Of a stretch of 6,938 nucleotides of DNA, positions 1 to 5,755 are shown in pieces; position 1 is the stretch's first letter, and each line of letters opens with the position of its first letter. Made by a program: the position numbers and the translations under genes. Location: positions 1 to 6,938 of the forward strand of contig JAAXIE010000210.1 of the NCBI GenBank assembly GCA_012270525.1, in the 5' to 3' direction. Below the pieces are notes generated by a model. The model saw only the letters and a list, made by a program, of their open reading frames with translations. It did no database searches and was not told where the DNA came from. Source of the stretch: Dehalococcoidia bacterium. Lineage in GTDB: Bacteria; Chloroflexota; Dehalococcoidia; UBA3495; JAAXIE01.

Positions 1-759
1 GAGGAGGAGAGGGGACGTGGGCTTGTCACGGCTTCCAGCGGGAACCATGGCCAGTCGATTGCGTATGCCAGTTCGGTTTTCGGAGCACGGGCGGTTATCT
101 GCCTGCCGGAAGGGGCGAACCCACTGAAAGTGGAATCGATGCGCAACCTGGGGGCGCAAGTGGTGTTCCACGGGAGTGAGTTCGACGAGGCGCGAGCCCA
201 TGCCGAGAGGCTCTCCCAAGAGGAGGGATACCTGTACGTCCATCCTGCTAACGAGCCGCGGTTGGTGGCAGGCGTAGCCACGGCCAGCCTTGAGATCATC
301 GAGGACTTCCCGGAGGTGGAGGTCATCATGGTGCCGTTGGGGGGAGGGAGCGGAGCGTCGGGGGCGTGCATCGTGAGGAGGGCGGTGGCTCCTGACGTGC
401 GGGTCATCGCGGTGCAGTCGGAACAGGCCCCTGCGGGCTACCTGTCGTGGAAAGAGAAGCGAATCGTGGACTCCCCGATGAGGACGCGAGCAGAAGGTCT
501 GGCTACTGCTACGGCGTATGAACTCACCCAGTCGATCCTGTGGGACTTGCTGGACGATTTCATCCTGGTCAGCGACGACGAAATTGACGAGGCGATAGGG
601 GTGCTGTTGGAGAAGGCCCACACCCTGGCGGAGGGAGCCGGGGCGGCGGCAACAGCTGGGGCCATCAAGATTGGGGAGCAACTGCAGGGGAGGCGGGTGG
701 CGATTGTGGTTTCCGGGGGCAACATAACTTCCGAACAGTTGAGGGCGGTGCTAGGCTGA
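1..759 (+). CDS. Threonine/serine dehydratase (PLP fold type II), 5' end missing
   Basis: Pyridoxal-phosphate enzyme that would deaminate threonine or serine to a 2-oxo acid and ammonia in the cytosol. The frame is open from base 1, so 252 residues are seen and roughly 60-80 N-terminal residues, including the Schiff-base lysine, lie outside the window. Visible family motifs are TASSGNHGQS at about residues 10-19 (the Asn-containing loop that contacts PLP), a glycine loop PLGGGSGASG at about 112-121 that holds the PLP phosphate, AEGLAT, EGAGAAATAGAIK, and the terminal VVSGGN whose Ser faces the PLP ring nitrogen. No ACT regulatory domain follows, so it resembles the short catabolic TdcB or serine-racemase-like forms rather than long IlvA. 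The ATG at 130 is internal and is not the start. It ends 16 bases before a convergent gene. The exact substrate (threonine, serine or hydroxyaspartate) cannot be told from this part. Confidence 0.92.
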   Translation, partial: EEERGRGLVTASSGNHGQSIAYASSVFGARAVICLPEGANPLKVESMRNLGAQVVFHGSEFDEARAHAERLSQEEGYLYVHPANEPRLVAGVATASLEIIEDFPEVEVIMVPLGGGSGASGACIVRRAVAPDVRVIAVQSEQAPAGYLSWKEKRIVDSPMRTRAEGLATATAYELTQSILWDLLDDFILVSDDEIDEAIGVLLEKAHTLAEGAGAAATAGAIKIGEQLQGRRVAIVVSGGNITSEQLRAVLG

Positions 760-775
760 GGGTGACCTGGGACCG

Positions 776-1801
776 TCAGGGTCCGCTGGGTTGCGTCTCC
801 TCGATGAACCGGGCCAGTTCGTCGCGACTGAAGAACGGCAGGTCTTCCATCTCATGACTGGAGCCGATCAACTTGACGCCCTCGTCGGGTTCGGTGATCT
901 GGCCAATCTCGTAGGCGTCGATGCCTTCGGACTCAAGGGCGGATAGGGCCGCTGGTACGTCCTCAGGGGGTAGGGTAACCACCAGGCACCCGGAAGCCAG
1001 GAGGCCGAAGGGATGCAGGCCGATGTGCCGGCAGATGTCGGTGCATTGGGGCAACACGGGTACCGATCCTTCCTCGATTATCACGCCGACGCCGGAGGCT
1101 TGGGCGACCTCGTGCAACGCGGTGGCCAAGCCGCCCTCGGTGACGTCGTGCATGCAGTGCACCCGCGCTACACTGGCGATGATGGCGCAATCGTGTACTA
1201 CACTGATACCCGGCGTGTACAAGAGAGTCGACGCCTGTTCGAGGGTAACGGGGTTGACGCCGGTGGTACCCAGGTATTGGGGGAAGTCGCGGGCGAGGAG
1301 AGCGGTGCCCTCGATGGCGATCCCCTTGGTAATCAGTACACTATCGCCCGGCTGTGCATTACCTGCCGTTACCAGCCTGTTCCTGGCTACGGTACCTAGC
1401 ATGCAGCCGGATACGATTGGATGTTCTATGCCTTGGGTTACCTCGGTGTGCCCGCCGACCAGAGTTACATGCAGTTCCTGGCAGGCGTGCAATACCTGGG
1501 TGAAGAGTTCGGTTGCACTTTCGGGGAGTGTACCAGCGGGTAGAAGGATAGTGGAAAGGAACCAGCGGGGAGTGGCGCCCATGGCTGCTACGTCATTGGC
1601 GTTGACCTGTACCGCGTACCAACCGGGAAGGTCGCTGGAAAATGTAACGGGGTCGGTGGAGGCGACGAGGAGTTGGCCTTCGAGGTCCAGGGCCGCGGAG
1701 TCGATTCCGACCTGAGGGCCGACGAGTACACTGGGGTCGTCTTGGGCGATGGCACTGAGAAGCTGGCCCAGGAGGCGATGCGGTACCTTTCCCAATTGCA
1801 C
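776..1801 (-). CDS. AIR synthase-related (HypE/PurM-like) protein
   Basis: A 341-residue member of the PurM/HypE/ThiL/SelD ATP-binding superfamily, whose members form dimers and activate a substrate with ATP and Mg. Seen: LGKVPHRLL near the N-terminus, conserved acidic residues D34 and D50 (STDPVTF), NANDVAAMGATPRW at 67-80, GGHTEVT at 116-122, TKGIAIEGT at 158-166, and MHDVTEGGLATALHE at 217-231, which is typical of HypE-like proteins. True HypE ends in a cysteine that carries the thiocarboxamide/cyanide group. This protein ends in QPSGP without it, and no hyp or hydrogenase genes are near, so a role in hydrogenase maturation is unlikely and the substrate is unknown. The start is GTG at 1801 with GAGG about 10 bases upstream; no other in-frame start lies closely upstream. 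It is convergent with the dehydratase and divergent from the membrane protein gene. Long plus-strand open frames across it are shadows. Confidence 0.88.
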   Translation of the reverse strand: MQLGKVPHRLLGQLLSAIAQDDPSVLVGPQVGIDSAALDLEGQLLVASTDPVTFSSDLPGWYAVQVNANDVAAMGATPRWFLSTILLPAGTLPESATELFTQVLHACQELHVTLVGGHTEVTQGIEHPIVSGCMLGTVARNRLVTAGNAQPGDSVLITKGIAIEGTALLARDFPQYLGTTGVNPVTLEQASTLLYTPGISVVHDCAIIASVARVHCMHDVTEGGLATALHEVAQASGVGVIIEEGSVPVLPQCTDICRHIGLHPFGLLASGCLVVTLPPEDVPAALSALESEGIDAYEIGQITEPDEGVKLIGSSHEMEDLPFFSRDELARFIEETQPSGP

Positions 1802-2016
1802 TGGATATCCTCGCTCGCAGGGCGGATGTTGGGCGGGTAGGCCGGGTAGGAGTCTAACACGGAGGGAAGCGTTCGCTGACGAGAGAAGGCACGGGCATGC
1901 TGCGACTTGACCTGGCTCCGGGTCGTGAAACGGTGCGGAATGTAGTGTAACCTCTGGTGACGGGCGGTGATGGCCGCGATGGCTGAGGGCCCGTAGCCCG
2001 CGGGGTCACATCATCC

Positions 2017-2475
2017 ATGGACTACCTGATCACCTTCCTGATAAGTATGGCGCCCATAGGGGAACTGCGGGCGTCGATACCCTTGGGCATAGAGACGTAC
2101 GGACTGTCCTGGTACCAGGTCCTGCCCTTGGCCGCTGCTGGCAGCCTGGTCCCCGGCGTCTTCTGGCTGGTGGCCTTGCCTCGGATAGGCAGTTACCTGG
2201 TGTCGTTCCCCAACCCTGCTGGCCGCCTATTGATCTGGCGCAGCGAGAGGCTGAGGCGATTGCAGGGAGAGAGGTTCCGGGGGCACCGAAACATGGCGTT
2301 GGTCTTGCTGGTGGCTGTCCCGTTACCCTTCACTGGAGTCTGGTCCGGGGCCCTGGCGGCTTGGGTCTTCGAGATACCTTTCCGCCCTGCTCTGCTGTGT
2401 ATCACCCTCGGTGCCGTTATCGCTGGTGGTGTAGTCACTGCCCTCACCGAGCTGGGGCTGCACCTGCTCGGATAA
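2017..2475 (+). CDS. Small membrane protein, Sm_multidrug_ex (COG2426-like) family
   Basis: A 152-residue, mostly hydrophobic inner-membrane protein. The family signatures are GELRASIPLGI at about 15-25 and VPLPFTGVWSGALAAW at 101-116. The family carries the name 'small multi-drug export protein', but I know of no firm transport evidence. From memory it has been linked to the DedA/VTT superfamily through paired re-entrant loops, and the two conserved Pro/Gly-rich motifs here fit such loops. Likely membrane segments lie near 33-57, 92-118 and 122-145. A basic, arginine-rich stretch at 70-91 is probably a cytoplasmic loop. The start ATG at 2017 gives the complete N-terminal motif, but the ribosome site is poor (only GGGG about 12 bases upstream). 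It stands alone: the neighbour on the left is divergent and the HTH gene on the right has its own promoter. Specific function is unknown. Confidence 0.85.
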   Translation: MDYLITFLISMAPIGELRASIPLGIETYGLSWYQVLPLAAAGSLVPGVFWLVALPRIGSYLVSFPNPAGRLLIWRSERLRRLQGERFRGHRNMALVLLVAVPLPFTGVWSGALAAWVFEIPFRPALLCITLGAVIAGGVVTALTELGLHLLG

Positions 2476-2559
2476 TGGGTAATTCCGGGCTATGCATCAA
2501 CATGCAAAGCTAAAGCTGTTCGTTCTACACTTGCATATAACGTGGGTCAGGGCTGTTCT

Positions 2560-2573
2560 TAACGCTAGCGTTA
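2560..2573. repeat. Perfect 14-bp palindrome (possible operator)
   Basis: TAACGCTAGCGTTA reads identically on both strands, with seven-base half sites and no spacer. It lies in an AT-rich spacer, about 80 bases upstream of the -35 box of the small HTH gene. Dyads of this size often bind dimeric repressors, but no binding can be shown from sequence alone. It has no following T-run, so it does not look like a terminator. Confidence 0.5.
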
Positions 2574-2581
2574 TAAACTTA

Positions 2582-2599
2582 AGACTATAGAGATAGTCT
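2582..2599. repeat. Inverted repeat with 7-bp arms
   Basis: AGACTAT and ATAGTCT are exact reverse complements separated by AGAG. It sits nine bases after the 14-bp palindrome and directly abuts a third, shorter dyad (ATCGG at 2600-2604 and CCGAT at 2612-2616, loop of seven). All three precede the promoter of the HTH gene. It could be an operator or a cruciform-forming site; there is no T-tract to make it a terminator. Confidence 0.5.
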
Positions 2600-2616
2600 A
2601 TCGGCTGTTGACCGAT
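2600..2616. repeat. Short inverted repeat, 5-bp arms
   Basis: ATCGG and CCGAT are exact complements with a seven-base loop, placed immediately after the 2582-2599 dyad. Five-base arms alone would be unremarkable. It is listed because it is the third dyad in less than 60 bases and lies 35 bases upstream of the HTH gene's -35 box. Confidence 0.3.
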
Positions 2617-2651
2617 GTTCCAAAATTATTTCAAAAAGGACACAGAACTCG

Positions 2652-2681
2652 TTGACACCCTTTAGAACAACCTGATAGTGT
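2652..2681 (+). promoter_or_regulatory. Sigma70-type promoter of the small HTH gene
   Basis: A perfect -35 TTGACA at 2652-2657 is followed after 18 bases by TAGTGT at 2676-2681. A TG one base upstream (2673-2674) makes it an extended -10. Transcription would begin near 2686-2690, just before the ribosome site at 2695-2702. This supports starting the gene at 2710 rather than at the ATG at 2686. Confidence 0.7.
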
Positions 2682-2709
2682 AGGCATGAGGAACGGAGGA
2701 GGCACAGAA

Positions 2710-2934
2710 ATGGCTCGAAAGACGCGACTGATGCGGGAGGTGGAGGAGAAGTACCAGAGACCCTTGGAGAGGCTTGTTCCCGAGAAGGTAAACGAGTTGG
2801 GTCTCTCGGCGACTGCATTGGAACTGGGAGTGAGCAAGGCGACCTTGGGGTACTGGATCCTCAAGCTCGGTATCAACGTCCGCCGTGTTGCCTTGGCTCC
2901 CGGCGAAACCCTGGAGGTCAAGCGCGCCAGCTAG
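2710..2934 (+). CDS. Small helix-turn-helix DNA-binding protein
   Basis: A 74-residue basic protein. An N-terminal charged helix (about 5-30) precedes a clear helix-turn-helix at about 32-55, SATALELGVSKATLGYWILK, where ELGVSKATLGYW has the pattern of a turn and recognition helix. A short C-terminal tail (RVALAPGETLEVK) may form a beta hairpin. It is probably a transcription regulator or a DNA-binding accessory protein; the target is unknown. The start at 2710 is chosen because GGAGGAGG at 2695-2702 lies seven bases before it and the promoter would start RNA near 2688. An in-frame ATG at 2686 would add eight residues but has no ribosome site and lies at the expected transcription start. It appears to be a single-gene unit. 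The dyads upstream make autoregulation a reasonable guess, but this is inference. Confidence 0.8.
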   Translation: MARKTRLMREVEEKYQRPLERLVPEKVNELGLSATALELGVSKATLGYWILKLGINVRRVALAPGETLEVKRAS

Positions 2935-3000
2935 TGCAGCGCGTGTAATCCCGTACCCGGGCATCGTGGGTCTTCCCTCCGACTCTCCGGTGCCTGGTGT

Positions 3001-3029
3001 TTGTAGACGCTCTCCTATGGGCTTATAGT
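3001..3029 (+). promoter_or_regulatory. Sigma70-type promoter of the cupredoxin gene
   Basis: TTGTAG at 3001-3006 and TATAGT at 3024-3029 are separated by 17 bases. RNA would start near 3036, about 27 bases before the TTG start codon. The -10 box lies inside the large inverted repeat at 3005-3063, and the -35 box overlaps its left edge. RNA from this promoter therefore holds only the right arm and cannot form the full hairpin. Confidence 0.65.
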
Positions 3030-3063
3030 AGGTGCGACGCCTACGCCCATCAGGAGAGTGTCT
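3005..3063 (+). repeat. 59-bp near-perfect inverted repeat overlapping promoter and ribosome site
   Basis: The outer arms 3005-3022 and 3045-3063 pair over 18 positions, with one bulged C (3051) and one G-T pair (3009 with 3059). After an unpaired TTATA (3023-3027) an inner stem forms between 3028-3033 and 3039-3044, closed by the loop GCGAC. The right arm contains the ribosome site AGGAG (3052-3056) and reaches the first base of the TTG start codon. The bases after the stem (TCTTGTTT) are T-rich, so in RNA coming from the HTH gene the hairpin could act as a weak terminator, or could hide the ribosome site. It could instead be an operator or a dispersed palindromic element. Confidence 0.75.
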
Positions 3064-3572
3064 TGTTTCACACGGTAACCGTATTGCTAGTCCTCATGGC
3101 CCTCGCAATGGCCGCCACCCTTGTGGCCTGCGGTGGCTCTTCCGCACCTTCCGATAGCTCGCCTGATTCAGCCGCCGAGCCGGCTGAAGTGGATGTCCCG
3201 GCTGGCGGACTCCTCCTGGACATCTCGGTGCGGGGGGAGGACCTGGAATACGACAAGGACGAGATGTCGGCCCCTGCAGGGCAGGAGGTGACGGTCAGGT
3301 TCCGCAATGTGTCGAAGGCGCAACCGCACAACTGGGTGCTGGTGGAGAATGGGACCAAGGACGAGGTCACAGCGGATGGGATCGAAGCTGGGGAGGAGAG
3401 CGACTACATCGCGCCCGGGGATGCTCGCGTCCTGGCGCAGACGGGGCTATTGGAAGGGGGGATGAATGGGGAGGTGACTTTCACGGTGCCTCCGGCGGGT
3501 ACCTACCAGTTCGTATGCACCTTCCCGGCGCATAACATAACCATGTTCGGCACCTTTACTTCCGCGCCCTGA
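3063..3572 (+). CDS. Azurin/auracyanin-like blue copper lipoprotein
   Basis: A 169-residue exported type 1 copper protein, probably a one-electron carrier anchored on the outer face of the membrane. Residues 1-22 form a hydrophobic signal peptide ending in the lipobox LVAC with Cys23, followed by a Ser/Pro/Glu-rich linker (about 24-46) and a cupredoxin domain. Copper ligands match azurin: His89 in PHNWVLV, then Cys152, His157 and Met161 in CTFPAHNITMFG. The start is placed at TTG 3063 because AGGAG lies six bases upstream and the promoter at 3001-3029 would start RNA near 3036. A GTG at 2997 would put 22 extra residues, overlapping that promoter, before the signal peptide. Oddly, the signal peptide has no Lys or Arg at its N-terminus, only His3. 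The physiological partner is not visible here. Auracyanins act in Chloroflexus electron transport, so the likeness hints at Chloroflexota but does not prove it. Confidence 0.88.
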   Translation: MFHTVTVLLVLMALAMAATLVACGGSSAPSDSSPDSAAEPAEVDVPAGGLLLDISVRGEDLEYDKDEMSAPAGQEVTVRFRNVSKAQPHNWVLVENGTKDEVTADGIEAGEESDYIAPGDARVLAQTGLLEGGMNGEVTFTVPPAGTYQFVCTFPAHNITMFGTFTSAP

Positions 3573-3622
3573 CGAGGTTCCTGGGAATAGTCAGGTGGGC
3601 CCGAGATGCCCTCTCTTCTGCG

Positions 3623-3651
3623 TTGACGCTATAGGGGCCCGCTCATATACT
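3623..3651 (+). promoter_or_regulatory. Sigma70-type promoter of dnaN
   Basis: TTGACG at 3623-3628 and TATACT at 3646-3651 are spaced by 17 bases, close to consensus. RNA would begin near 3658, giving a leader of only about 20 bases before the ATG at 3678, just enough for the ribosome site GGGAGGGG at 3666-3673. The leader also holds a tiny dyad, CCCA/TGGG (3656-3659 and 3665-3668), touching the ribosome site; at four base pairs it may be chance. Confidence 0.75.
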
Positions 3652-3677
3652 ACAGCCCACTTTCTGGGAGGGGTGCC

Positions 3678-4811
3678 ATGAGGCTATCGGTGCTGCAGGA
3701 GAACCTCAAGCGTGGCCTTGGAATTGTAGGACGGGCCGTGGCTACCAGGAGCACCCTTCCCATCACCCAGAACGTCCTGCTCTCGACGGACCGTTCCATG
3801 CTGAAACTCTCCGCCACGAATCTGGAGATAGGCATCACCACATGGGTGGGGGCCATGGTGGAAGAGGAAGGCTCGATAACCGTTCCGGCAAGGCTGCTGA
3901 GCGATTTCGTCGACTCCCTTCCGGCGGAGCGCATTGATCTGAACGTGACCCAGCGACCCAAGGCAGTACAGTTGAGTTGCGCGCGGTCGGAAGCGAGCAT
4001 CAACGGGACTGACGCCGAGGAGTTCCCGCCGATACCCACCGTCGAGGAGGGGTTGGCAGCCAAACTGGACGTGCGAAAGCTTCGCACTGCGATTGGACAG
4101 GTGGCTTTTGCTGCTGCCACCGAGGAGTCGCGACCGGTGTTGACCGGTGTGAAACTGGAGTTGGATGGGGACGACTTCACCATGGCCGCCGCCGATGGGT
4201 TCAGGCTGGCGGTGCACAAGGAGAAGCTGGTGGAGCCGGTGGCCGAATCCGCCAGTGTCATCATCCCAGCCAAGACGCTGAACGAGATCAGCCGATTGCT
4301 GGGAGAGCAGGACGAACCGGTGGAGATGATGATGTCTTCGGCCAAGGGACAGGCCCTGTTCCAGTTGAAGAGCATCGAGGTTGTTTCCCAGCTGATACAA
4401 GGGGCGTTCCCGAACTATGGGCAACTGATACCGCAGAGCTACCAGACGAGGGCAGTCTTCGACCTGCAGGAGTTCCAACGAGCTGCGCGCACGGCATCCA
4501 TATTCGCCCGCGATGGTAGCGGGATCGTTCGACTGCAGGTGGTTCCAGGTGAGGACGGGGCCCAGGGGAAGATCGTCATCTCGGCCCGGGCAGAAGAAGT
4601 TGGAGAGCACACGGACGAGATCGACACGGAGATAGAGGGGGACGAAGCCAAGATCGCCTTCAGCAACCGCTACCTGCTGGACGTGCTCGGGGTGCTGGAA
4701 CGGGGCCAGGTTGCGTTGGAGGCGACGTCGCCATCGAGTCCAGGGGTTTTCAGGCCCACGACGACCGAGGACTACGTGCACGTGGTGATGCCGATGTTCG
4801 TGCAGTGGTAG
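3678..4811 (+). CDS. dnaN: DNA polymerase III beta subunit (sliding clamp)
   Basis: The 377-residue sliding clamp. Two copies form a ring around DNA that tethers the replicative polymerase and other replication and repair proteins. The length is normal for the family and all three domains appear present, each about 120-130 residues. Seen: MRLSVLQENLKRGL at the N-terminus, RSTLPITQNVLL at 24-35, SARSE-like DNA-facing loops, RPVLTGVKLEL in domain II, AADGFRLAV near 170-180, FPNYGQLIP in the domain II/III region, and the conserved carboxyl end YVHVVMPMFVQW, which forms part of the partner-binding pocket. The start is ATG 3678 with a strong ribosome site. It is not next to dnaA or recF in this window, unlike the common origin cluster. 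Third codon positions are mostly G or C (46 of the first 60 by my count). Long minus-strand open frames here are shadows. The gene may head a transcript reaching 6859. Confidence 0.97.
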   Translation: MRLSVLQENLKRGLGIVGRAVATRSTLPITQNVLLSTDRSMLKLSATNLEIGITTWVGAMVEEEGSITVPARLLSDFVDSLPAERIDLNVTQRPKAVQLSCARSEASINGTDAEEFPPIPTVEEGLAAKLDVRKLRTAIGQVAFAAATEESRPVLTGVKLELDGDDFTMAAADGFRLAVHKEKLVEPVAESASVIIPAKTLNEISRLLGEQDEPVEMMMSSAKGQALFQLKSIEVVSQLIQGAFPNYGQLIPQSYQTRAVFDLQEFQRAARTASIFARDGSGIVRLQVVPGEDGAQGKIVISARAEEVGEHTDEIDTEIEGDEAKIAFSNRYLLDVLGVLERGQVALEATSPSSPGVFRPTTTEDYVHVVMPMFVQW

Positions 4812-4867
4812 AGTGGAGAGCGTGATTCGCGCCTCTGACCCGTCGACTCACTACGGAGACTTGGCGT

Positions 4868-5188
4868 ATGAGTTCAGAGCCTGAGAACGTGGTGTCACTG
4901 CCCTTTAAGTGGGAGGACAACCCCGATGTACCTATCGTCTTCGCTAATCAGATTCTCGTACAATACTCATCTGACAACGAATTCATCGTGAGTTTTGGGC
5001 AAGTAGCCCCACCACCCCTGTTGAGTCAGGAACAGGCACAGCGGTTTCTTGATGAGCACTCCGAAATTAGCGTAAAGACCGTCCTCAGGCTCTCTCTGAC
5101 ACCGGAGAGGGTGGTAGAATTCATACGAGCCTTGCAAGCCAACCACAGGAACTACCAAGAAGCACAGGCTCGTAAGCAAGGGAGGTAG
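4868..5188 (+). CDS. DUF3467-like small protein
   Basis: A 106-residue soluble protein resembling the DUF3467 family, whose function is unknown to me. The resemblance lies in FANQILVQYSSDNEFIVSFG at 25-44 and LRLSLTPERVVEFIRALQAN at 73-92, matching the family pattern of a 'yaN.v.v..s..eF.ldFg' strand pair followed by a 'ri.lsP..a..l..aL..N...ye' helix. A variable loop (about 46-68) separates them and a basic tail ends the protein. ATG 4868 has GGAGA eight bases upstream. It begins 56 bases after dnaN and ends five bases before the next gene, so the two small genes are almost certainly cotranscribed. Codon use differs from dnaN: by hand count 44 of 106 codons end in A or T, against 14 of the first 60 in dnaN, which may point to a different origin. 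The family call is from memory of the pattern and needs a profile search. Confidence 0.75.
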   Translation: MSSEPENVVSLPFKWEDNPDVPIVFANQILVQYSSDNEFIVSFGQVAPPPLLSQEQAQRFLDEHSEISVKTVLRLSLTPERVVEFIRALQANHRNYQEAQARKQGR

Positions 5189-5193
5189 CATCC

Positions 5194-5538
5194 ATGACCA
5201 GCATGGGAGTGGCCAACAGTACAGAAGCTGAGATCAGGGTCACAGCCCAGGGGCAGAGTGGGCTCTCGCTGGTTCAATGGAGTGTCGGCCAGAACACGGA
5301 TATGGTCAGTGCTACCGAGGACCTCCTTGGCTTCGATGCCGACGAGGCATTGGCCACCCTCAGGGCGGCGGCCGCGGCCTTCGCACAACCCGTCATGGTT
5401 GACGATGATGGAAGGCTCACTATCAACGAAGCTGGCATGATTTTCGATGCAGTGTATCCCGTCCGCATTGCCGATGGCCTCTACCACGTTGTCCTGGCTT
5501 CCGACTCCACCGTCGAGATATATGAAGTCCTGGAGTGA
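5194..5538 (+). CDS. Unrecognised small protein, second gene of the trio
   Basis: A 114-residue acidic protein that I do not recognise. It has no signal peptide and no membrane segment. A central Ala-rich helix (EALATLRAAAAAF, about 51-63) lies between a beta-rich N-terminal part (AEIRVTAQGQ, SLVQWSVGQ) and a beta-rich end (GLYHVVLASDSTVEIYEVLE). The layout suggests a small alpha/beta fold. The ribosome site is very strong (AAGGGAGGT at 5178-5186, overlapping the previous gene's stop), and only five bases separate the two genes. Its last 17 bases overlap the next reading frame. Translation is therefore probably coupled along the trio, and the three products may work together, but no function can be named. 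Confidence 0.72.
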   Translation: MTSMGVANSTEAEIRVTAQGQSGLSLVQWSVGQNTDMVSATEDLLGFDADEALATLRAAAAAFAQPVMVDDDGRLTINEAGMIFDAVYPVRIADGLYHVVLASDSTVEIYEVLE

Positions 5539-5740
5539 ACGATCGCCCTCGCCGTTCAACATCGGTGGAGGAGCCTCAGCCTCATACCAATCAAAGCGCC
5601 TGCTAGTCCGACTGGAGAAGGGCGAGTTCGAAGTTTGCCAGCCCATCGAGCGGGAGAAGCCCGAATGGCTTGGCCTTCGGCGGAGGCGGATGCTCATCCA
5701 CAGGGCCGAATCGGGCCAGTGGGACGTCAGGATCGTTTGA
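5522..5740 (+). CDS. Unrecognised 72-residue basic protein, third gene of the trio
   Basis: Starts at the ATG at 5522, inside the end of the preceding gene (17-base overlap, different frame), and runs 72 codons to TGA. The frame is open further upstream to 5447, but that part lies over the previous gene. Reasons to think it is real: it fills what would otherwise be a gap of about 200 bases, its codons end mostly in G or C, and the sequence looks protein-like, with a strand-rich centre (KRLLVRLEKGEFEVCQPI) and an arginine cluster (LRRRRML). The ribosome site is weak (GAG at 5515-5517), which fits translation coupled to the gene before it. It ends 15 bases before the propeller gene. No family recognised; a small nucleic-acid-binding protein is possible but only a guess from its charge. 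Confidence 0.55.
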   Translation: MKSWSERSPSPFNIGGGASASYQSKRLLVRLEKGEFEVCQPIEREKPEWLGLRRRRMLIHRAESGQWDVRIV

Positions 5741-5755
5741 CGTAAGGAGGCCCTC

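Noticed and set aside
770..784. GGACC/GGTCC hairpin between the dehydratase and the AIR-synthase gene
   Set aside because: Only five base pairs and no T-run on either strand, so I do not call it a terminator, although its place between convergent stops is suggestive.
921..1715. 264-codon open frame on the plus strand
   Set aside because: It lies antisense within the AIR-synthase-family gene, whose motifs are clear; the plus-strand protein has a low-quality Ser/Pro/Thr/Arg-rich composition and no family resemblance.
1907..1948. TTGACC and TAGTGT upstream of the small membrane protein
   Set aside because: The hexamers are 30 bases apart, far from the 16-18 needed, so they do not make a promoter together; the 1802-2016 spacer otherwise shows only GC-rich short dyads near 1987-2004.
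2506..2517. Tandem AAAGCT repeat
   Set aside because: Two six-base units only; expected by chance in an AT-rich spacer.
2492..2590. Possible 32-codon peptide starting at ATG 2492
   Set aside because: No ribosome site, AT-rich, and it runs through the palindromes; better explained as spacer.
3597..3641. GGGCCCG repeated at 3597-3603 and 3635-3641
   Set aside because: Short GC-only palindromes are common in GC-rich DNA; no further symmetry links them to dnaN control.
3684..4781. 365-codon open frame on the minus strand
   Set aside because: It is antisense to dnaN, with His/Arg/Leu/Gln-rich composition typical of a shadow frame. The 241-codon minus frame at 3650-4375 is rejected for the same reason.
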